Positions 34,595 to 43,193 of a stretch of 64,000 nt of DNA are shown one piece after another. Origin of the DNA: Cyanobacteria bacterium OH_PDB_230 (GTDB taxonomy: Bacteria > Cyanobacteriota > Vampirovibrionia > Gastranaerophilales > Gastranaerophilaceae); the NCBI GenBank assembly GCA_023421795.1, contig JAEZSO010000002.1, positions 620,001 to 684,000 on the forward strand, read 5' to 3'. Each line of letters opens with the position of its first letter. Position 1 is the first letter of the stretch. The notes below the pieces were generated by a model, which worked only from the letters and a program-made list of their open reading frames with translations, made no database searches and was not told the DNA's origin. The translations under genes were made by a program, and so were the position numbers.

Positions 34595-36697
34595 TTAATA
34601 GAATCTTCCTTGAGGTGAGGGAACCGGCGCTTGGTATATGTTTGTGCTTTGTTGTTTTGGCGCTTGTACAGGAATGTCACTGAAGTTCTCAGAGAATGAA
34701 GGTTTTGTGTCTCCTTGCCTTTTTGTAGGAACTGGAGCAAAGGTTGAATCGTCATTTTGCATTTCGGGGTTTTCAACCGCTGGTTCTTGAGGAGTTTCAA
34801 TTATCGCTTCACCTTCTGTTATGTCTTTAGGATTTATGTTTGCAGGTTGCAATTCTATTTTTGGATAATCAAAATCAGAGTTCGGATATTTTTCTGTAGC
34901 GACTTTCATCATATCTTTCCAAATCAACGCAGGAACAGTACCACCAGTTAAATTAGCCATTTTAGAGTTGTCGTCGTTACCTACCCAAACGCCTGTTACT
35001 ATATCAGGTGTATAGCCGATAAACCAGGCATCTTTATATTCATCCGTTGTACCTGTTTTACCTGCTGCGGGTTTTCCTATGTCTGCGGCTCTACCTGTTC
35101 CGCCTTTTATTACTTGTTGGAGCATTGCAGTTAAACTAGCTGCAGTATTTATGTCAAGAACTTTTGATATTCTTGTTTTAGGTGCTTGGTATACTATTTT
35201 ACCTCTTGAAGTTTCAACTCTTTCAACAGCGTATGGTTTTACCCTGAAACCGCCGTTTGCGAAAGCTCCGTATGCTATTGTCATTTCATATAATTTCACA
35301 CCGTTAGAGCCTAGGGCTATTGTGTAATCGTATTCCAAAGGAGTTGTTATTCCTAAAGACCTTGCGGCATTTATTACTGGCCTAATTCCTACTTCTTTTA
35401 TAAGCTTTACGGCAATTACGTTTGAAGAAAGCATAACGGCTTTATACAAAGGTATTTTGCCTCTGTATTTGTTTCCGTAGTTTTTAGGAGCCCAATCGGA
35501 GAATCTTACGGGGGTATCTTCAACCATATCTGTTGGCGTATAGCCTTTTTCAATAGCTGCTACGTATACAAACGGCTTAAATGAAGAACCTGGAGGCCTT
35601 ACTGCTTGAGTTACCCTGTCATATTGGCTCTTGCCATAGTTTTTACCGCCTATATAGGTGATTATTTCGCCTGAAATAGGAGAGAATGAGAATACAGCTG
35701 CCTGTTGAGGGTCTTTTGTCATCCCCCAGGCTGCTAAATTCTTCTGTATTGCTTTATCAGCCGCTTCTTGGGCTTTATAATTTAGTGTTGTTATTACTTT
35801 GTAGCCGCCTTGAGAAATTTCAGTCTCGTCAAATCCCAATGCATCAAGCTCTCTCATTACATAATCAACAAAGTAAGGTGCTCTGTTAAGTGTGTAAATA
35901 CTTGGATTCGGGTTTAACGATACCGGTTCTTCAAGAGCCGAATTATATTCATTCTTTGTGATGTATCTCATCTTGTACATTCTGGTGAGTACTTGAGCTC
36001 TTCTTTCTTTTGCAAGTTTTAAATTGTTGTATGGAGAATAAATAGACGGAGCCTGCGGAAGCCCGGCAATTAATGCGCATTCAGCTAAAGTAAGATCTTT
36101 TAGCGGTTTGTTAAAATAAATTGTTGAAGCGCCGGCAGCACCATATGCTCCTGAGCCCAAATATACATTATTCAAGTACATTTCAAGGATTTTATCTTTT
36201 GAGATGGTTTTTTCTATTCTTGCGGAAATTATTATTTCTTTTATTTTTCTGTCAAACGTCTTTTCATTTGAGAGGAAAAGTATTCTTGCAAGCTGTTGTG
36301 TTATTGTACTTGCACCTTGAACAACCTTTCCTGCTTTTAAGTTTACAAAAGTCGATCTTGCCAAACCAAAAAGGTCATAACCATCGTGGTGGTAAAAGTT
36401 TTTGTCTTCCGTTGCGATAATTGCGTGTTTTAAATTATCAGGAACATCTTTTATGTCTACCTTCTCAAACCTGTATGCGGTAAAGGTTTTGATTATTTCA
36501 TCATCAGCTGAATATATCTTGGTTATTATAGTCGGCTTGAATGATTCCAGGTTTTGAATGGGAGGCAGCGAGGCCAGATAAACTTTTAAAATTACAAAGG
36601 AGGCCATAAAAAAGGCTAAAGCCATTGTAAGTAGAAGCTTAAAGGGGTTATTTTTGCGTGGATTTTTAAATTTTTTTGGCATTTCTAATTCGGTCAT
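34595..36697 (-). CDS. class A penicillin-binding protein 1A
   Basis: 700 residues. One membrane helix at about 20-42, then a GT51 glycosyltransferase with catalytic Glu97 (ATEDKNFYHHDG), QGASTITQQLAR and EIIISARIEKTISKDKILE. The transpeptidase has SxxK at Ser371 (PPGSSFKPF), SSNVIA and KTGT (PAAGKTGTTDEYKD). The last 90 residues are Pro/Gln-rich and probably unstructured. It polymerises and cross-links peptidoglycan. A TATAAT box touches the ATG at 36697, so translation might begin at the sixth codon (MPKKFKN, 36682) instead. Confidence 0.93.
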   Translation of the reverse strand: MTELEMPKKFKNPRKNNPFKLLLTMALAFFMASFVILKVYLASLPPIQNLESFKPTIITKIYSADDEIIKTFTAYRFEKVDIKDVPDNLKHAIIATEDKNFYHHDGYDLFGLARSTFVNLKAGKVVQGASTITQQLARILFLSNEKTFDRKIKEIIISARIEKTISKDKILEMYLNNVYLGSGAYGAAGASTIYFNKPLKDLTLAECALIAGLPQAPSIYSPYNNLKLAKERRAQVLTRMYKMRYITKNEYNSALEEPVSLNPNPSIYTLNRAPYFVDYVMRELDALGFDETEISQGGYKVITTLNYKAQEAADKAIQKNLAAWGMTKDPQQAAVFSFSPISGEIITYIGGKNYGKSQYDRVTQAVRPPGSSFKPFVYVAAIEKGYTPTDMVEDTPVRFSDWAPKNYGNKYRGKIPLYKAVMLSSNVIAVKLIKEVGIRPVINAARSLGITTPLEYDYTIALGSNGVKLYEMTIAYGAFANGGFRVKPYAVERVETSRGKIVYQAPKTRISKVLDINTAASLTAMLQQVIKGGTGRAADIGKPAAGKTGTTDEYKDAWFIGYTPDIVTGVWVGNDDNSKMANLTGGTVPALIWKDMMKVATEKYPNSDFDYPKIELQPANINPKDITEGEAIIETPQEPAVENPEMQNDDSTFAPVPTKRQGDTKPSFSENFSDIPVQAPKQQSTNIYQAPVPSPQGRFY

Positions 36698-36756
36698 ATT
36701 ATACTATTACTTGTTGTAACTCAAAAATATTCTAACAGATAATCCAATTATTTCAA

Positions 36757-37146
36757 ATGATATTAGATATTGTAAAATCTTTGTATTATGAGCTGATTTC
36801 CTACTTTGTTCCTGAAAAAATGGAGTATGAAATCACAGGAAGCTGCAAACAATGCGGCAAGTGCTGCAATTATATGTACAGTTTTGATACGTACACAGAA
36901 AAAGAATTTGAATTCATGCAGTTTTTATTCCCTGCGTACAAAAGGTTTTATATAAAAGGGAAAGATGAAGACGGCAATTTTATTTTTGCCTGCAAATATG
37001 TTACTGAAGAAGGTTTGTGCAGTGTCTATTCCAAGAGACTGGCTATGTGCAAGAGATACCCGGTTCCAAAATTAAAATATCCTGCACAGATGCATGAAGG
37101 ATGCGGCTTCAAAGTTTGTAAAAAAAGTTTTAAAGACTATTTATAA
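36757..37146 (+). CDS. YkgJ-type cysteine-cluster protein
   Basis: 129 residues with CxxCxxCC at Cys30/33/36/37 (CKQCGKCC) and further cysteines in CKYVTEEGLCSVYSKR and MCKRYP, the pattern of the YkgJ/UPF0153 family thought to bind Zn or an Fe-S cluster. The role of the family is unclear. The start has no Shine-Dalgarno; TTGTAA-N18-GATAAT ends 13 bases before it, so the leader is very short. A nitrilase gene follows after 26 bases. Confidence 0.8.
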   Translation: MILDIVKSLYYELISYFVPEKMEYEITGSCKQCGKCCNYMYSFDTYTEKEFEFMQFLFPAYKRFYIKGKDEDGNFIFACKYVTEEGLCSVYSKRLAMCKRYPVPKLKYPAQMHEGCGFKVCKKSFKDYL

Positions 37147-37172
37147 TCTTTAATTTGTAATAGAATTAATAT

Positions 37173-37988
37173 ATGAATAGTGCTATTAAAATACTTATAG
37201 TTCAAAATAATGCAATCATAGCGGATCGCCACGCCAACTTTGAAAAAGTTTCTAAGTTGCTAAAACCGTTTGAAAACAAGACTTTAGATCTAATCGTATT
37301 GCCGGAGTTGTGGAATTCAGGTTGGTACTGCGCATTTTACCCCGAGGTGGCCGAATCTGCCGATAACAGTGAAACACTCGAGTATCTGAGCAACTTGGCG
37401 CGAAAGTTCAATTCTAACATCATCGGCGGAAGTTATGTGAAAAAAATGCCTGATGGAAAGCTTAAAAATACCTGCCCGGTTTTTGACAGAAGCGGAAAGC
37501 TTGTTTGTGAATATGACAAGATGCACTTATACTCTTATCTTGGATCTGATGAAGGAAAATATGCTGAAAGCGGCTCTAACCCGGTAATAGCAGACACAGA
37601 TATAGGGAAAATAGGCCTAAGCGTCTGTTATGACATCAGATTCCCTGAACTGTTCAGAAAATATTCTCTGAACTGCGCCGACCTGTTGCTTAATGTCGCG
37701 GCTTGGCCAAAAACAAGAAAAAACCACTGGGTTACGCTTCAAAAAGCCAGAGCTATTGAGAATCAATCTTTTATGATAGCTGTTTCGCAAACTGGGAAAA
37801 TAAAAGAAGATGAATACAACCTGGGTTATTCAATGATAGTAAATCCTTATGGAGAAATAGTTGCTTCACTTCAAGAAGAAGAAGCGGTTTTGGAATATGA
37901 AATTAATCTTGATGAAATGAGAGAGTTGAGAAATAAAATCCCGACTTTAACGGATATTCATTCTAAATATGAATTTATGGAGGCATAA
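37173..37988 (+). CDS. carbon-nitrogen hydrolase (nitrilase superfamily, omega-amidase-like)
   Basis: 271 residues with the full Glu-Lys-Cys triad: Glu45 in IVLPELWNSGW, Lys116 in CEYDKMHLYSY, Cys152 in LSVCYDIRFPELFR. LLNVAAWPKTRKNHW and RAIENQSFMIAVSQTG follow. It resembles omega-amidase/NIT2 enzymes that hydrolyse alpha-ketoglutaramate-type amides, but the substrate cannot be fixed. TAGAAT (37161-37166) ends exactly six bases before the ATG and there is no Shine-Dalgarno, so the message may be leaderless. The stop shares one base with the next start. Confidence 0.86.
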   Translation: MNSAIKILIVQNNAIIADRHANFEKVSKLLKPFENKTLDLIVLPELWNSGWYCAFYPEVAESADNSETLEYLSNLARKFNSNIIGGSYVKKMPDGKLKNTCPVFDRSGKLVCEYDKMHLYSYLGSDEGKYAESGSNPVIADTDIGKIGLSVCYDIRFPELFRKYSLNCADLLLNVAAWPKTRKNHWVTLQKARAIENQSFMIAVSQTGKIKEDEYNLGYSMIVNPYGEIVASLQEEEAVLEYEINLDEMRELRNKIPTLTDIHSKYEFMEA

Positions 37989-39361
37989 TGAAGAATTTTG
38001 TAAAATTTTTAATAACTTGTTTTGTTTTTTCGCTGTTTGTTATACCGGCGCAAGCAAAAGTTGTGAAGACAAAAGAGTCGGTTTTCGCCAACGCTGTCAA
38101 GGCTTCGTCTCTTGATAAAATGGCCACGATAGCTGTCTCTGTCAAAGATGCTAAAACAGGTTCGGTTGTATATGAATATAACCAAAATAAGCTTTTACAC
38201 CCGGCATCTACTCTTAAAATGTTTTCAACCCCTGCTGCCATAGATATATTAGGCAAGGATTACCTGTTTAAAACGCAGTTATACCTGGATAAAAGCAATA
38301 ACTTATACGTGAAACTCGGTGCTGATCCTCTTCTTACTTCTACCGATTTAAAATATTTAATCAGAAATTTAAAAAATCAAAACATAAAAGTCATAAATAA
38401 CGTTTATATCGATGATAGTATTATCGATAATGTTGAATGGGGCACCGGCTGGATGTGGGATGATGAGACAAATCCTTATATGACCAAATTCAGTGCTTAT
38501 AACCTTGATGATAATACCTTTAAAATAACAGTATCTAAAGATGAGAACGGACAGCCTGCTGTTCAGGTGGGGAATACCTATCCTATCGGAATAATCAATA
38601 AGGTTGTACCTTCAACCGCTTCTAACATCTCTGTAAACAGATACAACTGGAATTCGCCGGATATCATAGAATTAAAAGGCAGTGTTAATTCTCCTGTTAC
38701 GCTTTCAGTTCCTGTAAATAATATGAGAAGGTATTTTGTTTATAAGCTCACAGAATTCCTTAATTCAGATATGATAAGATACGGCAGTGAAAACTTCACA
38801 AGCTGCATTGTGCCTAAAGATGCCAAAATGATCGGAGAGGTTGCTCATAGTATAAATGATGTTACTCCTTTGGTATTAAAAAACAGCAACAATAAAGCAG
38901 CTGAAACCCTTTGTAAAGTCGCGTCTGCAAAAGTAAACAATGCTACAGGCACAAACGAATTGTCTGTGAAACTTGTAAAAGATTTCTACACGACAAGAGC
39001 TGTAATTGTCGACAATGTTGTGTTTGCTGATGCAAGCGGAGCCTCAAGAAACAATCTTCTGACTGCTGATTGGATGAGTTCTGCTTTGAATAAATTATAT
39101 TCATTGGATACGTTTGAATACCTCCAAAGCAATATGGCTCAACCGGGAGAAGGTACCCTTGCAAACAGGCTTTTCGATTTAAGAGGAAATGTTTGGCTTA
39201 AAACAGGCACTCTTTCCAATCTTAGTTCCATAACTGGTTATGTAAAATCGAAAAATAATAAAATGTATTCAGTTGCAATAATGATACAGAATTTTGATAA
39301 ATCTCAAAAAGAAGCAAAACAACTTGAGGATAATATTATTAATCTTATCTATCAACTATAA
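37988..39361 (+). CDS. dacB: D-alanyl-D-alanine carboxypeptidase/endopeptidase, PBP4 type
   Basis: 457 residues with a signal peptide (KFLITCFVFSLFVIPAQAK). The S13 catalytic motifs are Ser74-x-x-Lys77 (HPASTLKMF), SxN in KNSNNKAAETLCK, and KTGT near the C-terminus (VWLKTGTLSNLSS). It removes terminal D-Ala or cleaves cross-links in the periplasm. It overlaps the nitrilase stop by one base. With PBP1A nearby, this is part of a peptidoglycan region. Confidence 0.92.
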   Translation: MKNFVKFLITCFVFSLFVIPAQAKVVKTKESVFANAVKASSLDKMATIAVSVKDAKTGSVVYEYNQNKLLHPASTLKMFSTPAAIDILGKDYLFKTQLYLDKSNNLYVKLGADPLLTSTDLKYLIRNLKNQNIKVINNVYIDDSIIDNVEWGTGWMWDDETNPYMTKFSAYNLDDNTFKITVSKDENGQPAVQVGNTYPIGIINKVVPSTASNISVNRYNWNSPDIIELKGSVNSPVTLSVPVNNMRRYFVYKLTEFLNSDMIRYGSENFTSCIVPKDAKMIGEVAHSINDVTPLVLKNSNNKAAETLCKVASAKVNNATGTNELSVKLVKDFYTTRAVIVDNVVFADASGASRNNLLTADWMSSALNKLYSLDTFEYLQSNMAQPGEGTLANRLFDLRGNVWLKTGTLSNLSSITGYVKSKNNKMYSVAIMIQNFDKSQKEAKQLEDNIINLIYQL

Positions 39362-39380
39362 GGCTAATTAGTATAGGTAA

Positions 39381-39408
39381 TGGACTTTGGTTCGGTTAAA
39401 CGTATAAT
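39381..39408 (+). promoter_or_regulatory. promoter of the superoxide reductase-ferritin operon
   Basis: TGGACT (39381-39386), 16 bases, TATAAT (39403-39408). A strong ribosome site GGAGG lies before the ATG at 39440. No obvious PerR or Fur box was identified. Confidence 0.6.
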
Positions 39409-39439
39409 CGAGAGGTTATTTAACTTTTGGAGGTAAGTG

Positions 39440-39829
39440 ATGACTGAACTAATGCAAATTTATAAATGCGAAATTTGCGCTAATATTATTGAGGTTATTC
39501 ATCCCGGCGAAGGAGAATTGGTCTGTTGCGGACAGGCTATGACTCTTCTTGAGGAACAGGAAAATGAAATGCTTAACGAAAAACATAAACCGGTTGTTAG
39601 TTTTGAAGGCGAAACAAAAACCATCAGAGTCGGTTCAATACCGCATCCTATGGAAGAGAATCACTATATTATGTTTATTGAGGCAATTTCTCCGGATAAA
39701 AAATACATTAAGCGCAAGTATTTAAAGCCGCATGAAGACCCAGAGTTGCAGTTAAAATGTAAGTGCGAAAAAATAATTGCCCGCGAATTGTGTAATATAC
39801 ATGGATTATGGAGATCTGAAAATGATTAG
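39440..39829 (+). CDS. dfx: desulfoferrodoxin (two-iron superoxide reductase)
   Basis: 129 residues. The N-terminal desulforedoxin iron centre is formed by Cys10, Cys13, Cys29 and Cys30 (YKCEIC, VCCGQAM). The catalytic centre has His49 (EKHKPV), His69 and His75 (IPHPMEENHYI), Cys118 and His121 (LCNIHG). It reduces superoxide to peroxide without releasing oxygen, the usual strategy of anaerobes. Two extra cysteines (KCKC, 107/109) are near the active site. The end overlaps the ferritin start by 8 bases, so both are co-translated. Confidence 0.96.
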   Translation: MTELMQIYKCEICANIIEVIHPGEGELVCCGQAMTLLEEQENEMLNEKHKPVVSFEGETKTIRVGSIPHPMEENHYIMFIEAISPDKKYIKRKYLKPHEDPELQLKCKCEKIIARELCNIHGLWRSEND

Positions 39830-40331
39830 TGAAAAAATGGAAAGTGCATTGAATGCACAGATAAATAAAGAGTTATATTCTTCTTACCTTTATCTTTCTA
39901 TGGCTGCATTTTTAAGAAGCCAGAATCTTGAAGGCTTTGCCAACTGGATGAATGTTCAGGCAGAGGAAGAAACGGCGCATGCCATCGCCATCCTTAACTT
40001 TATAATAGATAGAGGCGGTAAAGTCACGCTTGAGTCAATAGATAAACCTCCATCTCAATTTGCTTCGGTTTTAGATGTATTTGAAGTCGCTCTTGCCCAT
40101 GAAGTTTATATTTCGACCTTAATAAATACACTGGCCACTTTTGCCGAAGAAGAAAACGATAGAGCTGCCCAATCGTTCCTGAAATGGTACATAGACGAAC
40201 AGGTAGAAGAAGAATCCAGCGCTCAAAATATTGTTGCCAAGCTTAAATTCATAAATTGCAGTCCGGGAGCTGTCTTGCAATTAGATAAGCAAATGGCCAA
40301 GAGAACATTCGTGAAGCCGGAAATCAAATAA
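39822..40331 (+). CDS. ftnA: non-haem ferritin
   Basis: 169 residues from MISEKMESALNAQ. The ferroxidase ligands fall at Glu17, Glu50, His53, Glu94, Gln127 and Glu130, identical in position to E. coli FtnA. It stores iron as a 24-mer cage. GGAGA lies 8 bases before the ATG, inside dfx. Coupled production with superoxide reductase ties peroxide generation to iron sequestration. Confidence 0.95.
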   Translation: MISEKMESALNAQINKELYSSYLYLSMAAFLRSQNLEGFANWMNVQAEEETAHAIAILNFIIDRGGKVTLESIDKPPSQFASVLDVFEVALAHEVYISTLINTLATFAEEENDRAAQSFLKWYIDEQVEEESSAQNIVAKLKFINCSPGAVLQLDKQMAKRTFVKPEIK

Positions 40332-40337
40332 TTTAAG

Positions 40338-40379
40338 TAAAGAGAGCAGCTATTTATAAAGTTACTCTCTTTATTTTTT
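40338..40379 (+). terminator. terminator after ferritin
   Basis: TAAAGAGAG (40338-40346) pairs with CTCTCTTTA (40365-40373), loop 18 bases, then TTTTTTG. The 3' end of the leftward gene at 40354 lies within it. Confidence 0.75.
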
Positions 40380-40983
40380 GTTCTTCAAGTTTTTTATTTA
40401 ATTTGAAGAAAAAGACTTTGTAAGGAAGCTCATCTGAAATGTGAGATATCCTTATTTTGTTGTTTTTACCTATTGGCCTGCCGTCTCTTTTGCCTACCAA
40501 TACTTCATCTATATTTATTTTTACCGATGTAAAATTGTCTTCGGGGACTACATTTATTCCGATTTTTTTTACTAAATCTTTTTCTTTGAACTCTGTTTGT
40601 ATCAGCAAGATGTCGCAGGCAACGTTGTATGATTTTAAGCCATAGGTGATAAAGGCTATAACAGTGTCAAACCCTGTCTTTAAAACATATCCTGCAATCA
40701 ACGGCTTGCTTATGTCCTTGATTTTAGTGGATTTGTAGGCTGAAATATACATCAAGCTTTCGTCTTTGTGAATTAAGCTGTATTGTTCTTTATCTAAAAC
40801 GTTTAATATTTCATTGAATACAAGTTTGTTATTTGTTGTCTCATACACTCGTGTTTGAATTTTTTGCATTTCATCTTTAGATGGCAAAACCTCTTTTGCA
40901 GGCGAAGGGAAGGCGGCAAACAATATAAGTATTGCGGCTGCATAAAAATATAAAATTAATTTAGTTTTATTAGAATTGTTCAT
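40354..40983 (-). CDS. exported protein of unknown function, paralogue A
   Basis: 209 residues with an N-terminal hydrophobic signal (LILYFYAAAILILFAAFP). The segment EMQKIQTRVYETTNNKLVFNEILNVLDKEQY matches the next gene, and belongs to a widespread but uncharacterised pattern ((I/M)QTRxY(D/E)T...VLxxxxY/F...) seen in small envelope lipoproteins. No lipobox is visible, so a secreted or signal-anchored form is more likely. It lies 7 bases after its paralogue. Function unknown. Confidence 0.62.
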   Translation of the reverse strand: MNNSNKTKLILYFYAAAILILFAAFPSPAKEVLPSKDEMQKIQTRVYETTNNKLVFNEILNVLDKEQYSLIHKDESLMYISAYKSTKIKDISKPLIAGYVLKTGFDTVIAFITYGLKSYNVACDILLIQTEFKEKDLVKKIGINVVPEDNFTSVKINIDEVLVGKRDGRPIGKNNKIRISHISDELPYKVFFFKLNKKLEEQKIKRVTL

Positions 40984-40990
40984 TCCTGAA

Positions 40991-41521
40991 TTATTTCGCT
41001 TTAAGTGCTTTGTCTAATTTTGAATAAAAGTTTGTGTAATAGTTTGGATCTTTCACTTCTCTTGTTTTGATTGTGGCATCATATAAATTAAAAACTTTTT
41101 TTCTGAAAGTGACTCTTACAATAGTTTTGTTATTTTCGCTTGTCACGTTTATATTTGCTTCAGTTCTTGCGTAAGAAGGGAAAAACGGAAATAGCCGTTT
41201 AATTCCAAAGAATTTTTTTGAGCATCCGAATTCCTGTTTGGTATTGATATGCTTATCTTTTATATCAAGTTCTCTTGTCGCTCTTATAAATCCCATTTGG
41301 CTGTCTGAGTCTTCGATAAAATAAAAATCGTCTTGAAGAATATTTATTGCAGCTTTCATAACTTTTAAACCAGTTAAATTTTCATAACAGTTAGTTTGAA
41401 TTTTTATCAGTTCTTCAGGCGTTATTTCTATAGCTTCGTTATTCCGACAGAATGCTGACGGGGCAAAAAACAAAACAACTAATATTCCTATAAAAAAATA
41501 ATTGCAAAACTTCTTTTTCAT
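40991..41521 (-). CDS. exported protein of unknown function, paralogue B
   Basis: 176 residues with a signal peptide (KFCNYFFIGILVVLFFAPSAF). ELIKIQTNCYENLTGLKVMKAAINILQDDFYFIEDSDSQMGFI aligns with the equivalent part of paralogue A (shared QT-x2-YE, then x-L-x4-Y/F). The two genes form a small leftward operon, ending at the terminator by ferritin. Upstream is an AT-rich palindrome AGTTATA-T-TATAACT near 41568-41582. Function unknown. Confidence 0.62.
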   Translation of the reverse strand: MKKKFCNYFFIGILVVLFFAPSAFCRNNEAIEITPEELIKIQTNCYENLTGLKVMKAAINILQDDFYFIEDSDSQMGFIRATRELDIKDKHINTKQEFGCSKKFFGIKRLFPFFPSYARTEANINVTSENNKTIVRVTFRKKVFNLYDATIKTREVKDPNYYTNFYSKLDKALKAK

Positions 41522-41644
41522 ACATTATCACTTCCTTTAGACTTTCGACAGAGAACTAGTCCTATAATAGTTATATTATAACTGTTTTAAAAATTAAATT
41601 ATAGTGTAAAGTTTTTATGAAACTAATTTATCAAGGTTTTTTTA

Positions 41645-41673
41645 TTGTTTTTAGAGGTCAAAACTGCTATAAT
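41645..41673 (+). promoter_or_regulatory. extended -10 promoter of the receiver-STAS gene
   Basis: TTGTTT (41645-41650), 17 bases, TATAAT (41668-41673) preceded by TGC, the extended -10 signature. The leader is about 32 bases and includes AAGG before the ATG. Confidence 0.7.
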
Positions 41674-41711
41674 AACTCCTGTTACATTTATCTTAGGGAT
41701 TAAAAAGGTTT

Positions 41712-42614
41712 ATGGAAATAACTAAAGAACAACTAATGAAGTTGATGGAGCTTGCAAATAATGAAGCCGAAGTTGATGTTGACAAGCTTTCTGATGTCGA
41801 CATAACAAAAGCATTAGTCGCAATAGAAAGAAAATTGAATTTTTTTAATACAAGTATAAATTTTGACTTAGGAAATAGTAACAAGAATGTTCTGATAGTT
41901 GATGATTTGGAGCTTTCTATTTATCAGCTGAACCAACTCCTTAAAAAAATCGGAATCGCTCCTTCTGTTGCCAGAAATAAAGATGAGGCTGTAGCGGAAC
42001 TAAGAAAGAAAACTTTTAACTATGTTTTGATTGATTTATTTTTGCCGGATTCTAAAGATGGTTTTGAATTAATATCAGAGGCCGTAAACATAAGAAATAC
42101 AAACAATCAAAATTTCCATATCATAATTATGTCAGGTACTGATGACAAATCACTTATCGAAAACTGTTATAAGTTGGGTGCTGATGCGTATGTCGCAAAG
42201 AGCGAATTTTGGCATAACGACATTATGAAATACATAAGTTCTACCTCTCAGCGTAGCGACAGCCAGGATTTTTCAAAGTATCTTATTAATTCCAATATCG
42301 CTTCTTATATAGTAAAAAGATTTAATTCCAAAAAAATATTCGATGAAATATATTCTGACGTAAATGCCTCTATTGTTGCAGGTCAAGAGAATATAATATT
42401 TAATATGGAACAGATCAGTTTGTTTGACCCGGATAATGCATATTTCTTTGCAGAAATATACAAAACCTGCGCATCAAACAAAGGGGTATTTGCTATCGTA
42501 AACCCATCGGAGAGAATAAAACAAGCTCTTTCATATGCTTATTTAGACGGCATAATTCCTTTGTTTTATTCCATCGAAAGCGCTATCGATTATATAGCTC
42601 AAAAAAATACCTAA
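41712..42614 (+). CDS. response-regulator receiver with C-terminal STAS-like domain
   Basis: 300 residues. An acidic helical N-terminus (1-50) precedes a receiver domain (58-178) with Asp64/Asp65 (LIVDDLE), phosphoacceptor Asp108 (YVLIDLFLPD), Ser141 (IMSGTD) and Lys163 (YVAKSE). The last 95 residues (about 208-297) have the alternation IIFNMEQISLFDPDNAYFF... GVFAIVNPSERIKQALSYAYLDGIIPLF of STAS/anti-anti-sigma domains, but no Ser in the usual phosphorylation loop. No histidine kinase is adjacent. The C-terminal assignment is by pattern and less sure than the receiver. Confidence 0.75.
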   Translation: MEITKEQLMKLMELANNEAEVDVDKLSDVDITKALVAIERKLNFFNTSINFDLGNSNKNVLIVDDLELSIYQLNQLLKKIGIAPSVARNKDEAVAELRKKTFNYVLIDLFLPDSKDGFELISEAVNIRNTNNQNFHIIIMSGTDDKSLIENCYKLGADAYVAKSEFWHNDIMKYISSTSQRSDSQDFSKYLINSNIASYIVKRFNSKKIFDEIYSDVNASIVAGQENIIFNMEQISLFDPDNAYFFAEIYKTCASNKGVFAIVNPSERIKQALSYAYLDGIIPLFYSIESAIDYIAQKNT

Positions 42615-42616
42615 CC

Positions 42617-43051
42617 TTATTCAAACATATTCACCCTGTTTAGGTGTCTTCCGCCTTCAAACTCTGTTTCGAGCCATATTTTGCATATGTCTTTTGCAAG
42701 TTCTTCGCCAATAATTCTTTCGCCGAAACAAAGAACGTTGGCATCGTTATGTAATCTGGAAAATTTAGCTGAACAAGTATCTGAGCAGGCAATAGCTCTT
42801 ATTCCTTTTATTTTGTTTGCAGAAATGGACATTCCCAGCCCTGTGCCGCAGATTAAAATTCCTCTTTCAAAGTTTCCTTTTACTATTTCGTTGCAAACTT
42901 CTTTTGAGATAACCGGGTAATCAACTGATTCAGGTGAATTGGTGCCAAAATCTTTAACTTCATAGTTTTGACTTCTCAAGAAATTAACAATTTTTTCTTT
43001 TAAAATATATCCGCCGTGATCTGAACCTATAGCAATTCTTAATTTTTCCAT
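42617..43051 (-). CDS. rpiB: ribose-5-phosphate isomerase B
   Basis: 144 residues. RIAIGSDHGGYILKEKI holds the substrate-binding Asp-His; GILICGTGLGMSISANKIKGI holds the catalytic Cys and GTG loop; HNDANVLCFGERI is the conserved close. It interconverts ribose-5-phosphate and ribulose-5-phosphate. It ends 2 bases from the convergent receiver gene with no terminator visible between. Confidence 0.95.
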   Translation of the reverse strand: MEKLRIAIGSDHGGYILKEKIVNFLRSQNYEVKDFGTNSPESVDYPVISKEVCNEIVKGNFERGILICGTGLGMSISANKIKGIRAIACSDTCSAKFSRLHNDANVLCFGERIIGEELAKDICKIWLETEFEGGRHLNRVNMFE

Positions 43052-43193
43052 TTTATTACCCTTTCGTTTTGCATTATTATATCATTATTTTTTTTATAAA
43101 TTATTGTAACAAAAACTTAAACATGATTATAAAATAGGCACAATCTCTTTTCAAATATTGTTTATAAAGTTAGTTAAGGTGAAGGCTTATTAT

